From Anaerolineales bacterium (GTDB lineage: Bacteria; Chloroflexota; Anaerolineae; 4572-78; J111), in the NCBI GenBank assembly GCA_020634935.1, contig JACKAT010000061.1:1-34258 (forward strand): a stretch of DNA of 34,258 bases. Direction: 5' to 3'. Positions 1 through 7,730 of this stretch are shown piece after piece (positions within the stretch are counted from its first letter, which is position 1; each line of letters opens with the position of its first letter). A program made the translations under genes and the position numbers. The notes below the pieces were generated by a model. It saw only the letters and a list, made by a program, of their open reading frames with translations. It was not told where the DNA came from and did no database searches.

Positions 1-30
1 GGTCATCATCAGGGGCAAAATTATCTTGCG

Positions 31-275
31 GCCAGGGCGTCCCGCTAGCCGGACGCCCTGGCTGACTCTCCCGCAGCCCGTCCGGCTAGCAGGATGCCTT
101 GGCTGGCCCTCCCGCAGCCCGTCCCGCTAGCAGGATGCCCTGGCTGGCCCTCCCACAGTCCGTCCTACTAGCCGGATGCCTTGCCTGACCCTCCCGCAGT
201 CCGTCCTGCTAGCAGGATGCCCCGGCTGGCGCTCCCGCAGTCCATCCTGGTAGTAGGACGCCTTGGCAGAATCCC
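31..275. repeat. 41-bp tandem palindromic repeat array, 6 units
   Basis: Six direct repeats with a period of exactly 41 bp: the centre GCTAG (or variants ACTAG, GGTAG) begins at 44, 85, 126, 167, 208 and 249. Each unit is also an inverted repeat around GCTAGC. The first has a perfect 11-bp stem, CCAGGGCGTCC at 32-42 and GGACGCCCTGG at 51-61; later units carry one or two mismatches in the stem. There are no unique spacers, so this is not a CRISPR array. Degeneration increases towards 275. An open frame through the array (181-438) is compositional and I do not treat it as a gene. Confidence 0.85.
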
Positions 276-325
276 TCACCGTCCCGCCCACCTGTTCCAC
301 CCCACCCCAGGCGAGCGCCCTCTTA

Positions 326-367
326 CCGGAGCGACTCAGCCGGAGCGATTTAGCCGGAGCGACAAGG
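326..367. repeat. 14-bp tandem repeat, 3 copies
   Basis: Three consecutive 14-bp units begin with CCGGAGCGA at 326, 340 and 354, with tails CTCAG, TTTAG and CAAGG. This short array follows the 41-bp palindromic array. It has no recognised function. Confidence 0.7.
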
Positions 368-654
368 CTGGCTTTGTCATCCCCCCCAAACCATCACCCA
401 GAACGGGCCGCCCACAGCTAAGGGGGCATTGTCAATGATCAATTGCCCCGGTCCGCCCCGGGTGCGTTTCTATTTGGGGGCAAGGTTGAATCGCTGAATA
501 CGCTGAGACATATGAAGGCGCTGAAGGGTTAGCTTGTGACGGACGTCGCCTGATTTAACCCCGTCAAGGGCGTTTCGATTGAAAATCAGACGGATAATCC
601 GTTGACGTTGCCGTCGCCCCGACCGGCTTAGGACGTTTGATGGGGCCGGTCCAT
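368..654. other. Intergenic stretch without recognisable gene
   Basis: I see no credible coding frame, RNA gene or strong repeat between the 14-bp array and the promoter at 655. The minus-strand frame at 564-851 overlaps that promoter and the hairpin element, so I do not call it. Confidence 0.4.
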
Positions 655-683
655 TTGGTACTCAACCCCAGGTTCGCTATAAT
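655..683 (+). promoter_or_regulatory. Sigma70/SigA-type promoter for the glutaredoxin-like gene
   Basis: A -35 box TTGGTA (655-660) and a perfect -10 box TATAAT (678-683) are separated by 17 bp. Transcription from about 690 would give a leader of about 140 nt that contains the inverted-repeat element at 730-814. Confidence 0.6.
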
Positions 684-729
684 CCTCGGTGAACCGCAAA
701 AGATAGGAAAACGGTGTTTATTCAGCAGG

Positions 730-814
730 CCAGGTGACTGGCACTTAATTCCGATAATAGCAGCGTTGTATTCCACGCAACGGTCTCGATTTGAGCCAAA
801 GTGCCAGTCACCTG
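730..814. repeat. Palindromic mobile-like element A in a 5' leader
   Basis: A perfect 16-bp inverted repeat, CAGGTGACTGGCACTT at 731-746 and AAGTGCCAGTCACCTG at 799-814, flanks a core with its own stem CGTTG/CAACG (764-768, 778-782). The same design with a closely similar core recurs at 24446-24525. The size, terminal repeats and lack of coding capacity suggest a small non-autonomous element or a REP-type hairpin. It lies between the promoter at 655 and the start codon at 829, and its right end abuts the GAGG Shine-Dalgarno. Confidence 0.75.
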
Positions 815-828
815 AGGTGTTACGGAAC

Positions 829-1260
829 ATGTTTATGGGTGAGAAAATCACGGTTTATGGCCGCCCCCTGTGCGGTATGGTTGGCCCGGTTCGGAATCTC
901 TTGGATCGCGCCGAGGCCGGCTATGAGTACATCGACATCGTGCGCTCCGCTGAGGGTAAGGAGCGGGTGCGCCAGATTAACGACGGCAACCAAAGCGTAC
1001 CGACGATCGTCTTTCCCGATGGTTCCACCTTAACCGAACCATCGCTTAGCGACTTGCAGACCAAGCTTGAAACCCTGGGCTATGCCGTTCAACCCCGCTC
1101 CTGGCGAGACGGGCTGGTCGTGATCGCGGGAAATCCGACCCTGCGGCTGACCGGCATCCTCTCTGTCGTTTTCGGGCTAATCAGTGGGAACGAGTTTCTG
1201 GCCGGAGCCGGAGCCATTGTGGTTGGCTTGAGCCTGCTCGCCGTATTCGTGAACCGATAA
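829..1260 (+). CDS. Membrane-anchored glutaredoxin/mycoredoxin-like protein
   Basis: A 143-residue protein. Residues 3-85 fit a glutaredoxin/mycoredoxin fold: a first beta strand ending in RPLCGMV (active-site Cys15), the SVPTIVFPDGS segment with the expected cis-proline, and a final helix PSLSDLQTKL. The usual CxxC is CGMV, so the second cysteine is lost and any redox chemistry would be of the one-cysteine type. The C-terminal 40 residues form two hydrophobic helices, which should tether the domain to the cytoplasmic membrane. The frame is open upstream to 637, but I place the start at ATG 829 because GAGG lies at 814-817 and upstream sequence is the palindromic element. It is monocistronic, driven by the promoter at 655. 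It could be a redox-inactive thioredoxin-fold membrane protein. Confidence 0.75.
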   Translation: MFMGEKITVYGRPLCGMVGPVRNLLDRAEAGYEYIDIVRSAEGKERVRQINDGNQSVPTIVFPDGSTLTEPSLSDLQTKLETLGYAVQPRSWRDGLVVIAGNPTLRLTGILSVVFGLISGNEFLAGAGAIVVGLSLLAVFVNR

Positions 1261-1277
1261 GACCTTAGAGTGTCGGC

Positions 1278-1329
1278 TCGACCCAACCTACACCTTCATA
1301 ATTCCTACTAAGCGTGTAGGTTGGGTCGA
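1278..1329. repeat. Inverted repeat TCGACCCAACCTACAC
   Basis: The 16-mer at 1278-1293 is matched by its exact reverse complement at 1314-1329, with a 20-nt spacer. A partial third copy (CAACCCAACCTAC) lies near 1444. This resembles the widespread GTAGGTTGGGT intergenic repeat of many bacteria. The loop is long and there is no T-run, so I do not call it a terminator, although it sits just 3' of the glutaredoxin-like gene. Confidence 0.65.
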
Positions 1330-1362
1330 ATGGGTCAAGGCAGGACACGGTTGCCCAAACCT

Positions 1363-1412
1363 GTTGGGTTTCGCCGGTTGGTCAGGGGTTAAAACAGCGA
1401 ATGAAACCCAAC
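1363..1412. repeat. Inverted repeat GTTGGGTTTC / GAAACCCAAC
   Basis: Ten-base arms at 1363-1372 and 1403-1412 flank a 30-nt core. Together with 1278-1329 and the partial copy near 1444 this makes the gap between the two genes almost entirely repeat-derived. Short direct repeats of AGCTGAC follow at about 1462-1482. Confidence 0.55.
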
Positions 1413-1497
1413 GTTGCCGGGCCAGAGATAAGGTTGTCGGCTCAACCCAACCTACTATTAAAAGCTGACAGCTGACAGCTGAGTGCTGAAAGCTCTG

Positions 1498-4400
1498 CTA
1501 CAGCCACCGCCACTGGGTGCAAATATCAACAATGCTGCGGCTGATGGCAGCCATTGTGTCTGCCGACAACCCCAACTTTTCGCGGTTAAACAACTTGTCC
1601 TGGCCGATTAAGTAAAGGAGGCTGTGACGGTTAACGCGACGGAGTTGCTCTAATTCGGTCATCACCAGTTCGACTATTATTCCTGAGGATAACTGCGGCG
1701 CTAGACCACTCAGGGCTGAAGCCCGAGACCTTGCATCGCCGATGGCCCGCGCTGCCCCCAGCGCCTCGGCTAAGACCACCGCTTTCGCCTCCCCGCTCAA
1801 CTGCGGTGCCAAGCCGGTCAGGGCCGAAGCCCGAGACCAATTATCGCCGATGGCCCGCGCCGCCGCCAGCGCCTCGGCTAGCAGATCCCCGCTCAATTGC
1901 GGCGCCAGGTCCCTCAGGGCCGCAGCCCGAGACCATTCAGCGCCAATGGTCCGCGCCGCCCCTAGCGCCTCGGCTAAGACCACCGCTTTTTCATCCCCGC
2001 TCAACTGCGGCGCTACAGTCCTCAGGACCGCAGCCCGAAGCCCTTCATCGCCGATGGCCCGCGCCACCCTCAGCGTCTCAGCTAAGACCACCGCTTTCTC
2101 ATCCCCGCTTAACTGCGGCACCAGTCCGCTCAGCACAGAAACTCGATACCTTGCATCATTGATGGCCCACGCCACCCTCAGCGCCTCGGTTAAGACCACC
2201 GCTTTCACCTCCTCACTTAACTGCGGCGACAGAGCGCTCAGTACAGAAACCCGATACCTTGCATCGCCGATGGTCCGCGCCGCCCCCAGCGCCTCGGCTA
2301 AGACCACCGCTTTTTCAGCCCCGCTCAACTGCGGCGCCAGGCCGCTCAACACAGAAACCCGATACCTTGCATCGTCGATGGTCCGCGCCGCCTCCAAGGC
2401 CTGGACTAGCAGATTACGACTCATCTGTGGTACTAAGCTGCTCATGGCTGAAGCCCGATGTCGTTCATAACCAATGGCCCGCGCCGTCGTCAGCGCCTGA
2501 GCTAAGACCGCCTCTTGCACTTCCCCGCTCAACTGAGACGCCAGGCTGCTTAGGACCGCTGCCCGATCCCTTGCATCGTCGATGGTTCGCGTTGCCTCTA
2601 GCGCCTGGTCTAAGACCACCGCGTGCTCATCCCCGCTCAACTGCGACGCCAGATTGTTCAGGGCCGCAGCCCGATCCCTTGCATCGCCGATGGCCTGTGT
2701 CATCTCTAACGCTTGGATCAGTAGCTCCCCGCTCAACTGCGGCGCCAGTTCCCTCAGGGCCTTAATCCGAAGCCCTTCATCGCCGATGGCCCGCGTTGCC
2801 TCCAGCGCCTGGGCTAAGACCACCTCTTTCACCTCCCCGTTCAACTGCGACGCCAGGTCCTTCAGAACCTTAGCGCGACCCCTTTCATTACTTATGGCCT
2901 GCGCCGCCTCTAGCGCCTGGACCAGCAGCTCCCCGCTCAACTGCGGCGCCAACGCGGTCAGGGCTTCGGCCCGATCCCTTGCATCGCCGATGGTCCGTGC
3001 TGCCTCCAGCGCCTGGGCTAAGACTACCTCTTTCACCTCCCCGTTCAACTGCAGCGCCAGGTCCCTCAGGGTCCAAGCCCGATTCCTTGCATCGCCTATG
3101 GCCCGCGCCGCTTCCAAGGCCTGGGCCAGCAGCTCCCCGCTCAACTGCGGCGCCAAGCTCCTCAAAGTCGAAGCCCGAGACCATGCATTGTCGATGGCCC
3201 GCGCCGCCCCCAGCGCCTGGGCTAAGACCATCTCTTTCACCTCCCCGCTCAACTGCGATGCCAGATCCTTCAGGACCGGAGCTCTAGACCATTCATAGCC
3301 TATGGCCTGCGCCGCCTCCAGCGCCTGAGCTAAGACCACCTCTTGCACTTTCCCGCTCAACTGCGGCACCAACGCGCTCAGAGCCTTAGCCCGATACTCT
3401 TTATAGCCAATGGCCCTCGCTGCCTCCAGCGCCTGGACCAAGACCACCTCTTTCACATTCCTACTCAGGTGCGGCGCAAATTTGGTCAGGGCCTTAGCCC
3501 GATGCTCTTCATTGCCAATAGCCTGCGCCACCTCTAGCGCCTGGGCCAACAGTTCCCCGTTCAACTGCGGCGCTAGGCCCATTAGAACCTCAGCCCGATG
3601 TTCTTCATTGCCAATAGCCTGCGCCGCCTCTAGCGCCTGGACCAACAGCTTCCCCCTCAACTGCGGCGCCAACCCGGTCAAGGCCTTAGCCCGATCCCTT
3701 TCACTGCCAATAGCCTGCGCCACCTCTAGCGCCTGGGCCAACAGTTCCCCGCTCAACTGCGGCGCTAGGCCCATTAGAATCTCAGCCCGATCTCTTTCAT
3801 CGCCGATGGCCCTCGCTGCCTCCAGTGCTTGGGCTAAGGCGACTTCTTTCACCTCCCCGTTCAACTGTGGTAACAGCTCGCTCACGGTCCAAGCCCGATC
3901 CCTTTCATCGCCGATGGCCCGCGTTGCCTCCAGCACCTGGGCTAAGGCGACCTCTTTCACCTCCCCGTTCAACTGTGGTAACAGCTCGCTCACGGTCCGA
4001 GCCCGATCCCTTTCATCGCCGATGGTCCGCGTTGCCTCCAGTGCTATATGAATTAGTCTTCTGCGGTCTCTTGACTGCATCGAATTAACTTTCAATAAGT
4101 GAACACACATTTCAGCCCGAGCTTTAGGATCAACAATTTTAGCGGCGACACTAATAGCCCGTTTAGCCGTCCACTGTTTGGTGGTTACAGCTTGTACCAC
4201 AAGAGCAGGCAGATACTGACCGGCCAAGGCGTTGATACTGCTTTGGATCAGGGCGTAATGTACCAACTCACCCATAACTTCCGGTATCTGGTCCAACCAC
4301 TGCCAGGCAAGTTCTAAATCAGCCAGATAACCATTGTAACGGTAGCCATCCTCAGCTACCCGTACCTGCAGCCAAGCATCATTAGAGAATAGATGCCGCA

Positions 4401-5817
4401 ATTCCTCAGCCGCCGTCTCGTCACTAGCGGCCAGGTGGTAGGCCAGGTGATTGTACAGATAGCCGTCATCCGGGGCGGTGGCCCAGCCAGTGCCGGTTTG
4501 GGTGGCCCGGTAGCCGGTCAAGAGGCGGGTATGGGCCTGGCGCTGCCCCTCCTTCGGCAGTTGTTCGGCCATAAACTCCCGCATCAGGTCGTGAAGTAGG
4601 ACCGTCTCTTTGTCGTCACTCAGCTGAAGCAAGGCCCGGTCGGCCAGGTCGAACAAGAAATCCTCGCTCTCGTCCGAGTCATAATCAGCCAACTGTGACC
4701 ACAGCATCGTTATGGCCGGGAGGAGAAGTGGCTCATCTTCTTTGAAGATAACCAGGCTGGTATAGAGCAGCTGCTCCTCGCCCGTTAGCTCGGTCAGGCT
4801 CAGGGCTAAGGTGTCGAACAGGTTGCCGTGGACGCTTTTATCCCGCCGGCTCTTGAGCTTTTGGGCCTTGAAGCTAGCTAACCACTCGGTTGGGTCTTTG
4901 CGGCGCAGCTGCTCCCCGGCCAGCTTGAGGGCCAAGGGGAGGTAGCCCAGCCGTTTCACCATCTGTGCGGCCGGTTTAGGGTGGGACTGCTGGAGTGGTT
5001 GGCCGGCCCACTGCGACAGCAGGCTGATGGCCTCTTGCTCTTGCATGGTTGAGATCGGGGCAATCGTTGCCCCCAACTGGCGGGCGGCCTCGGCGTCGCG
5101 GGTGGTCAGCAGCAGGCGGCAGTTTGACCCACCCACGTTGAACCAGGCGGCGTCAGGATAGCGCCACATATCATCAACAATCAGTAAGCAGGCCCGCGCC
5201 TTGAGCTGCTCGGCCAGGCTGTTTTTGAGCTGTTCCAGGGTGGAGACCGTGACGCTGATGATCCCGCCCAGGGTCTCGATCCAGACGCGCAGCTTGGCTT
5301 TGAGGTCATCGTCGCTCACGGTCTGGCCCAGGGTTGTCCACAGGATGCCGTCTTTGAAGGTGGCTTGGATATCCGGCTCGTCGCACAGGACCCGGGCCAT
5401 CACGCTCTTGCCGATGCCGCCCATACCGTGGACGGCACTGGTTTTGATGGCTGAGGTCAAGGCCACTTCGTGGCTCTCGCCCAGAAGCGTTTGTTTGATG
5501 GAGGCTAGCAGTTCGGGGCGGGGGACAAAGTTCGGTGGGAGGTTAATGTGGGCGTAGTAGTCGCGGCGGCCTAGTTTTGGGACACTAACTACCTCGCGAT
5601 CCTCGATGGTGACCAGCAGCGGTTGAAGCTGCTCGCGCCAGGCGGCCTCGGTCAGGTGGCCGGCGGCCAACTGCTCGGTCAGGGTGATGGCCGTCTGGTG
5701 GTCCTCGATTTCGAGGCTGAGGCTGGCCGGGGCATTGAGGCCGTATGCGGCCTGCTTTTGTTGCAGAATATGTAGGCTTCGTTGCAGCCGTTCGAGAAGT
5801 ATCTTAGGTTCGCGCAT
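1498..5817 (-). CDS. NB-ARC STAND NTPase with C-terminal helical repeat array
   Basis: About 1439 residues from ATG 5817; a TTG two codons upstream (5823) is possible, and neither has a clear Shine-Dalgarno. Order: a short helical N-terminal domain (about 5-75) of the kind found ahead of bacterial STAND NTPases; NB-ARC with Walker A GMGGIGKS (about 131-138), Walker B LLIVDDMW (about 211-218), TTRD (about 238) and GYLPLAL (about 291); a winged-helix/linker region to about 580; then 23 tandem helical units of 32 or 36 residues, consensus ALEAARAIGDERDRAEALTxLAPQLSGE. Such proteins are inactive monomers that oligomerise when the repeat region senses a ligand, and many act in defence or cell-death signalling. 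No effector is recognisable unless the N-terminal domain recruits one. The repeats most resemble HEAT/TPR-like superhelices, but the exact family is uncertain. Confidence 0.88.
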   Translation of the reverse strand: MREPKILLERLQRSLHILQQKQAAYGLNAPASLSLEIEDHQTAITLTEQLAAGHLTEAAWREQLQPLLVTIEDREVVSVPKLGRRDYYAHINLPPNFVPRPELLASIKQTLLGESHEVALTSAIKTSAVHGMGGIGKSVMARVLCDEPDIQATFKDGILWTTLGQTVSDDDLKAKLRVWIETLGGIISVTVSTLEQLKNSLAEQLKARACLLIVDDMWRYPDAAWFNVGGSNCRLLLTTRDAEAARQLGATIAPISTMQEQEAISLLSQWAGQPLQQSHPKPAAQMVKRLGYLPLALKLAGEQLRRKDPTEWLASFKAQKLKSRRDKSVHGNLFDTLALSLTELTGEEQLLYTSLVIFKEDEPLLLPAITMLWSQLADYDSDESEDFLFDLADRALLQLSDDKETVLLHDLMREFMAEQLPKEGQRQAHTRLLTGYRATQTGTGWATAPDDGYLYNHLAYHLAASDETAAEELRHLFSNDAWLQVRVAEDGYRYNGYLADLELAWQWLDQIPEVMGELVHYALIQSSINALAGQYLPALVVQAVTTKQWTAKRAISVAAKIVDPKARAEMCVHLLKVNSMQSRDRRRLIHIALEATRTIGDERDRARTVSELLPQLNGEVKEVALAQVLEATRAIGDERDRAWTVSELLPQLNGEVKEVALAQALEAARAIGDERDRAEILMGLAPQLSGELLAQALEVAQAIGSERDRAKALTGLAPQLRGKLLVQALEAAQAIGNEEHRAEVLMGLAPQLNGELLAQALEVAQAIGNEEHRAKALTKFAPHLSRNVKEVVLVQALEAARAIGYKEYRAKALSALVPQLSGKVQEVVLAQALEAAQAIGYEWSRAPVLKDLASQLSGEVKEMVLAQALGAARAIDNAWSRASTLRSLAPQLSGELLAQALEAARAIGDARNRAWTLRDLALQLNGEVKEVVLAQALEAARTIGDARDRAEALTALAPQLSGELLVQALEAAQAISNERGRAKVLKDLASQLNGEVKEVVLAQALEATRAIGDEGLRIKALRELAPQLSGELLIQALEMTQAIGDARDRAAALNNLASQLSGDEHAVVLDQALEATRTIDDARDRAAVLSSLASQLSGEVQEAVLAQALTTARAIGYERHRASAMSSLVPQMSRNLLVQALEAARTIDDARYRVSVLSGLAPQLSGAEKAVVLAEALGAARTIGDARYRVSVLSALSPQLSEEVKAVVLTEALRVAWAINDARYRVSVLSGLVPQLSGDEKAVVLAETLRVARAIGDEGLRAAVLRTVAPQLSGDEKAVVLAEALGAARTIGAEWSRAAALRDLAPQLSGDLLAEALAAARAIGDNWSRASALTGLAPQLSGEAKAVVLAEALGAARAIGDARSRASALSGLAPQLSSGIIVELVMTELEQLRRVNRHSLLYLIGQDKLFNREKLGLSADTMAAISRSIVDICTQWRWL
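1690..4056 (-). repeat. Intragenic tandem repeats (96/108 bp, 23 units)
   Basis: DNA coding for the C-terminal repeats of the NB-ARC protein. Units are 96 bp (32 aa, ending SGELL) or 108 bp (36 aa, ending SGEVKEVVLAQ). Neighbouring units can be almost identical: 3841-3935 and 3949-4043 differ at about 3 of 95 positions. The block 3511-3600 recurs at 3703-3792, two 96-bp units away, with very few changes. This implies recent duplication by slippage or unequal recombination. Confidence 0.9.
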
Positions 5818-5842
5818 AAGCAATGATGAATGAATTATGAAA

Positions 5843-5920
5843 TTGTCATTGCGAGCAATAGCGAAGCCATCTCCCCTGGCGTGGGGGACGGCTTCGCTAT
5901 CGCTCGCCGTGACATGACAA
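5843..5920. repeat. Inverted repeat of the GTCATTGCGAGCGAAG type
   Basis: Left arm TTGTCATTGCGAGCAATAGC and the following GAAGC, right arm GGCTTCGCTATCGCTCGCC followed by GTGACATGACAA, with a GC-rich core. The arms pair nearly completely. It belongs to a style of hairpin repeat common in intergenic DNA of many phyla. It sits between the 5' end of the NB-ARC gene and the 3' end of the next minus-strand gene, so it could also structure that transcript. Confidence 0.7.
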
Positions 5921-5934
5921 CGTCTATTTTCAAA

Positions 5935-5961
5935 AGCGCCGTCGCCCCCACCGACGGCGCT
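5935..5961 (-). terminator. Rho-independent terminator after the FGE-like gene
   Basis: AGCGCCGTCG (5935-5944) and CGACGGCGCT (5952-5961) form a perfect 10-bp stem with a 7-nt loop. Read on the minus strand the stem is followed by TTTTG. It lies 61 bp after the stop codon of the minus-strand gene ending at 6022. Confidence 0.65.
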
Positions 5962-6021
5962 CGGTGAGGGCGGCCAACTCGGTGGGCCAGGGGTTCAAAG
6001 CGAACCCGTTGGCCACGTGTT

Positions 6022-7440
6022 CTACGCCGCCCGCTGCCGCTCTCGCACCAGCCGGATGCCTTCGGTGGCCGGCAGTTCCCCCTTGATACGCGCTTCCAGA
6101 AGGGCCAGGTCTACATATAAATCCAGAGAGTTGTCAATCAGCGCCCAGGTTTCTTGTGCTTGTTGGTCCGGCGTGTCCCCCGGCCGGCGAGCCGGCGTTG
6201 ACTCCGGCAGCGAAGCCCATAAATCGGTTACGCGGCGCAAGATGGCGTACCAGCTACACCCGCGCAGAAAATCGGAGACCGGGGTTAGCTCCGGGTCACT
6301 GAGGTGACTCAGCTTGGTGAGGATGGCCTCATAATTTCGGCTCAGCGTGAGGGTGAAGCCGAGGGAAAGGGCGACGTTATGGGCGCGGTCGAGATCGAGG
6401 GCGCTGGCGCGGGTACGGGCGCAGTCGCGAGCGCGGGCGAGGGCCAGAGTGCTGGCCCGGTCGCGGTCGCCGGTTACATCGTGATCCAGGTCAAAGCCCA
6501 GATCGAGGGCAAGCCCAGGAGTGTGGTCAAGGGAGGCGGCGTGGGCGCGGGTGAGGACGTAGGCGCGGGCGCGGGCGCCGTCAAGAGTGCGGACGAGCTC
6601 ACGAACGCTGGCGTGGAAGCGAGCGTGACCGTGGGTGTGTTCCAGGACGCGGGTTAGATCGCTGGCGAGGTCGCCCACACTGACCAGAGCGCTGGCAATA
6701 GTGCGGGCGCGGGTATGAGCGGCGAGAGCGTGGTCGAGATCGTAGGCGCGGGCGAGGTCACGGGCGCGAATGTGGGCCGGGGCCAGGGCGCGATCGAGAT
6801 CGCGAGCAAGCTGGTGAACGCTGGCGAGGTCGCTGGCCCGGGTGAGGTCGCGGACGTGAGCGCGGGCGCTGGCGAGGTCACCAGCCAGGTCACGGGTGAG
6901 AGCGCGGGTGTGAGTCAGGGCGAGGTCGCGGGCGCGAGCGCGGACCCGGGCAAGGTCACGGGCGAGGCCGCCGGCCAGGGCGCGGGCGCAGACCCGTTCG
7001 GCTGCTTCGCTCACCTGGGCGGGGGTTAACCCGCCGGCCAGGATATAACCGCCGGATTCAACCCTCAGCCAATACCCCACCGGTCCGGCCCCGAAATCCT
7101 GGTTTTCATCAGCTTCGCTTGCCTGGGGCAGCCGGTATGCCCACTGGCTCTGCTCTCGAGCGGTCAGCCATTCGCAAAATGCGTGCGCATCCGAGGCGCG
7201 CACGCCGGCCACCGGGGCGCGGCCCTGGCCGGCGGGAAAGTGATAGGCCAGCCAATGGTCGGGCTGGTAATAGTGACCTTCCGCCCGGGACTCATTCAGG
7301 AAAAGCTGGTACTCGGCTTGGGTCAGCAGGGTATCATCAATATGTTTATCGGCGCTCAACCGCCGCATGCGGCGCAGACGCAGGGCCAGCATGGGTTCGG
7401 CCTCCAGGTCACGCCGTTCAGGGTCAGGGATATCGCTCAT
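6022..7440 (-). CDS. FGE/SUMF1-like domain protein with Ala-Arg-Asp-Leu repeat region
   Basis: 472 residues; ATG 7440 has GAGGA seven bases upstream. Residues about 36-112 resemble the sulfatase-modifying FGE/SUMF1 (C-type lectin-like) fold: SDAHAFCEWL, then YRLPQASEADE in place of the usual YRLPTEAEWE. Only a fragment of the domain is present and the catalytic cysteines of true FGE are not seen, so a binding role is more likely than formylglycine synthesis. Residues about 150-365 are a low-complexity series built on ARDLARA and DLDRA steps, probably one long amphipathic helix or helical solenoid. Residues 366-472 look like an ordinary helical domain. FGE-like domains occur as modules in bacterial conflict proteins, which fits the STAND genes nearby. 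The repeat DNA leaves long open frames on the opposite strand; I regard those as shadows. Confidence 0.75.
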   Translation of the reverse strand: MSDIPDPERRDLEAEPMLALRLRRMRRLSADKHIDDTLLTQAEYQLFLNESRAEGHYYQPDHWLAYHFPAGQGRAPVAGVRASDAHAFCEWLTAREQSQWAYRLPQASEADENQDFGAGPVGYWLRVESGGYILAGGLTPAQVSEAAERVCARALAGGLARDLARVRARARDLALTHTRALTRDLAGDLASARAHVRDLTRASDLASVHQLARDLDRALAPAHIRARDLARAYDLDHALAAHTRARTIASALVSVGDLASDLTRVLEHTHGHARFHASVRELVRTLDGARARAYVLTRAHAASLDHTPGLALDLGFDLDHDVTGDRDRASTLALARARDCARTRASALDLDRAHNVALSLGFTLTLSRNYEAILTKLSHLSDPELTPVSDFLRGCSWYAILRRVTDLWASLPESTPARRPGDTPDQQAQETWALIDNSLDLYVDLALLEARIKGELPATEGIRLVRERQRAA

Positions 7441-7536
7441 AGGATGGTCCTCGTCTCCTCGGAAAGTCGCTTGCGCAGGATAAATCGCTGATTTGGCCCG
7501 GTCAGGGGCCAGTCAGCAATTGGCCTGACTGACAAC

Positions 7537-7559
7537 GGGGCCAGTGGGCAACTGGCCCC
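7537..7559. other. GC-rich hairpin between divergent genes
   Basis: GGGGCCAGT (7537-7545), loop GGGCA, ACTGGCCCC (7551-7559): a perfect 9-bp stem. A second related inverted repeat built from GTCAGG, GCCA, TGGCC and TGAC lies just left at about 7501-7530. There is no T-run on either side. They may be a repeat element or operator-like structure between the FGE-like gene and the methyltransferase gene. Confidence 0.45.
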
Positions 7560-7577
7560 TACTACTTTGTCACTCTT

Positions 7578-7583
7578 ATTATA
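7578..7583 (-). promoter_or_regulatory. Possible -10 box for the FGE-like gene
   Basis: On the minus strand TATAAT occurs at 7583-7578, about 140 bp upstream of ATG 7440. The best -35 is TTCACC with a short 15-bp spacer, so the call is weak. Confidence 0.3.
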
Positions 7584-7642
7584 GCACTAAAGTGTGATGG
7601 TGAAGCGATGGATTTGGGGGAAGGCGGGGTCCTGCCTTCCGG

Positions 7643-7671
7643 CTTTCGGAATTTATCTAATGAGGTACAAT
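7643..7671 (+). promoter_or_regulatory. Possible promoter of the methyltransferase gene
   Basis: TACAAT (7666-7671) is a good -10 match, with TTTCGG about 16 bp upstream as a poor -35. It would give a leader of about 55 nt before ATG 7731, with AAAGG at 7714-7718 as ribosome binding site. Confidence 0.35.
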
Positions 7672-7730
7672 AAGCGCCATTTGACGGCCATCATTTCTTA
7701 ACCATTGCCATAGAAAGGTAACGATACCCC

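Noticed and set aside
31..275. Possible CRISPR array
   Set aside because: Repeats are contiguous at 41 bp with no variable spacers, and no cas gene is in the window.
181..438. 85-codon frame in the left repeat array
   Set aside because: It is made largely of the 41-bp repeat and the 14-bp repeat, with no ribosome binding site.
1731..4088. Many plus-strand open frames opposite the NB-ARC gene
   Set aside because: They follow the 96/108-bp repeat period on the antisense strand, have no ribosome binding sites, and give Arg/Pro- or Ala/Ser-rich translations. The minus frame carries clear NB-ARC motifs.
6304..7029. Gly/Ala/Glu-rich plus-strand frames (6304-6657, 6715-7029)
   Set aside because: They are antisense to the ARDLA repeat and arise from biased codons. 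The minus gene has a good start site, a domain and a terminator.
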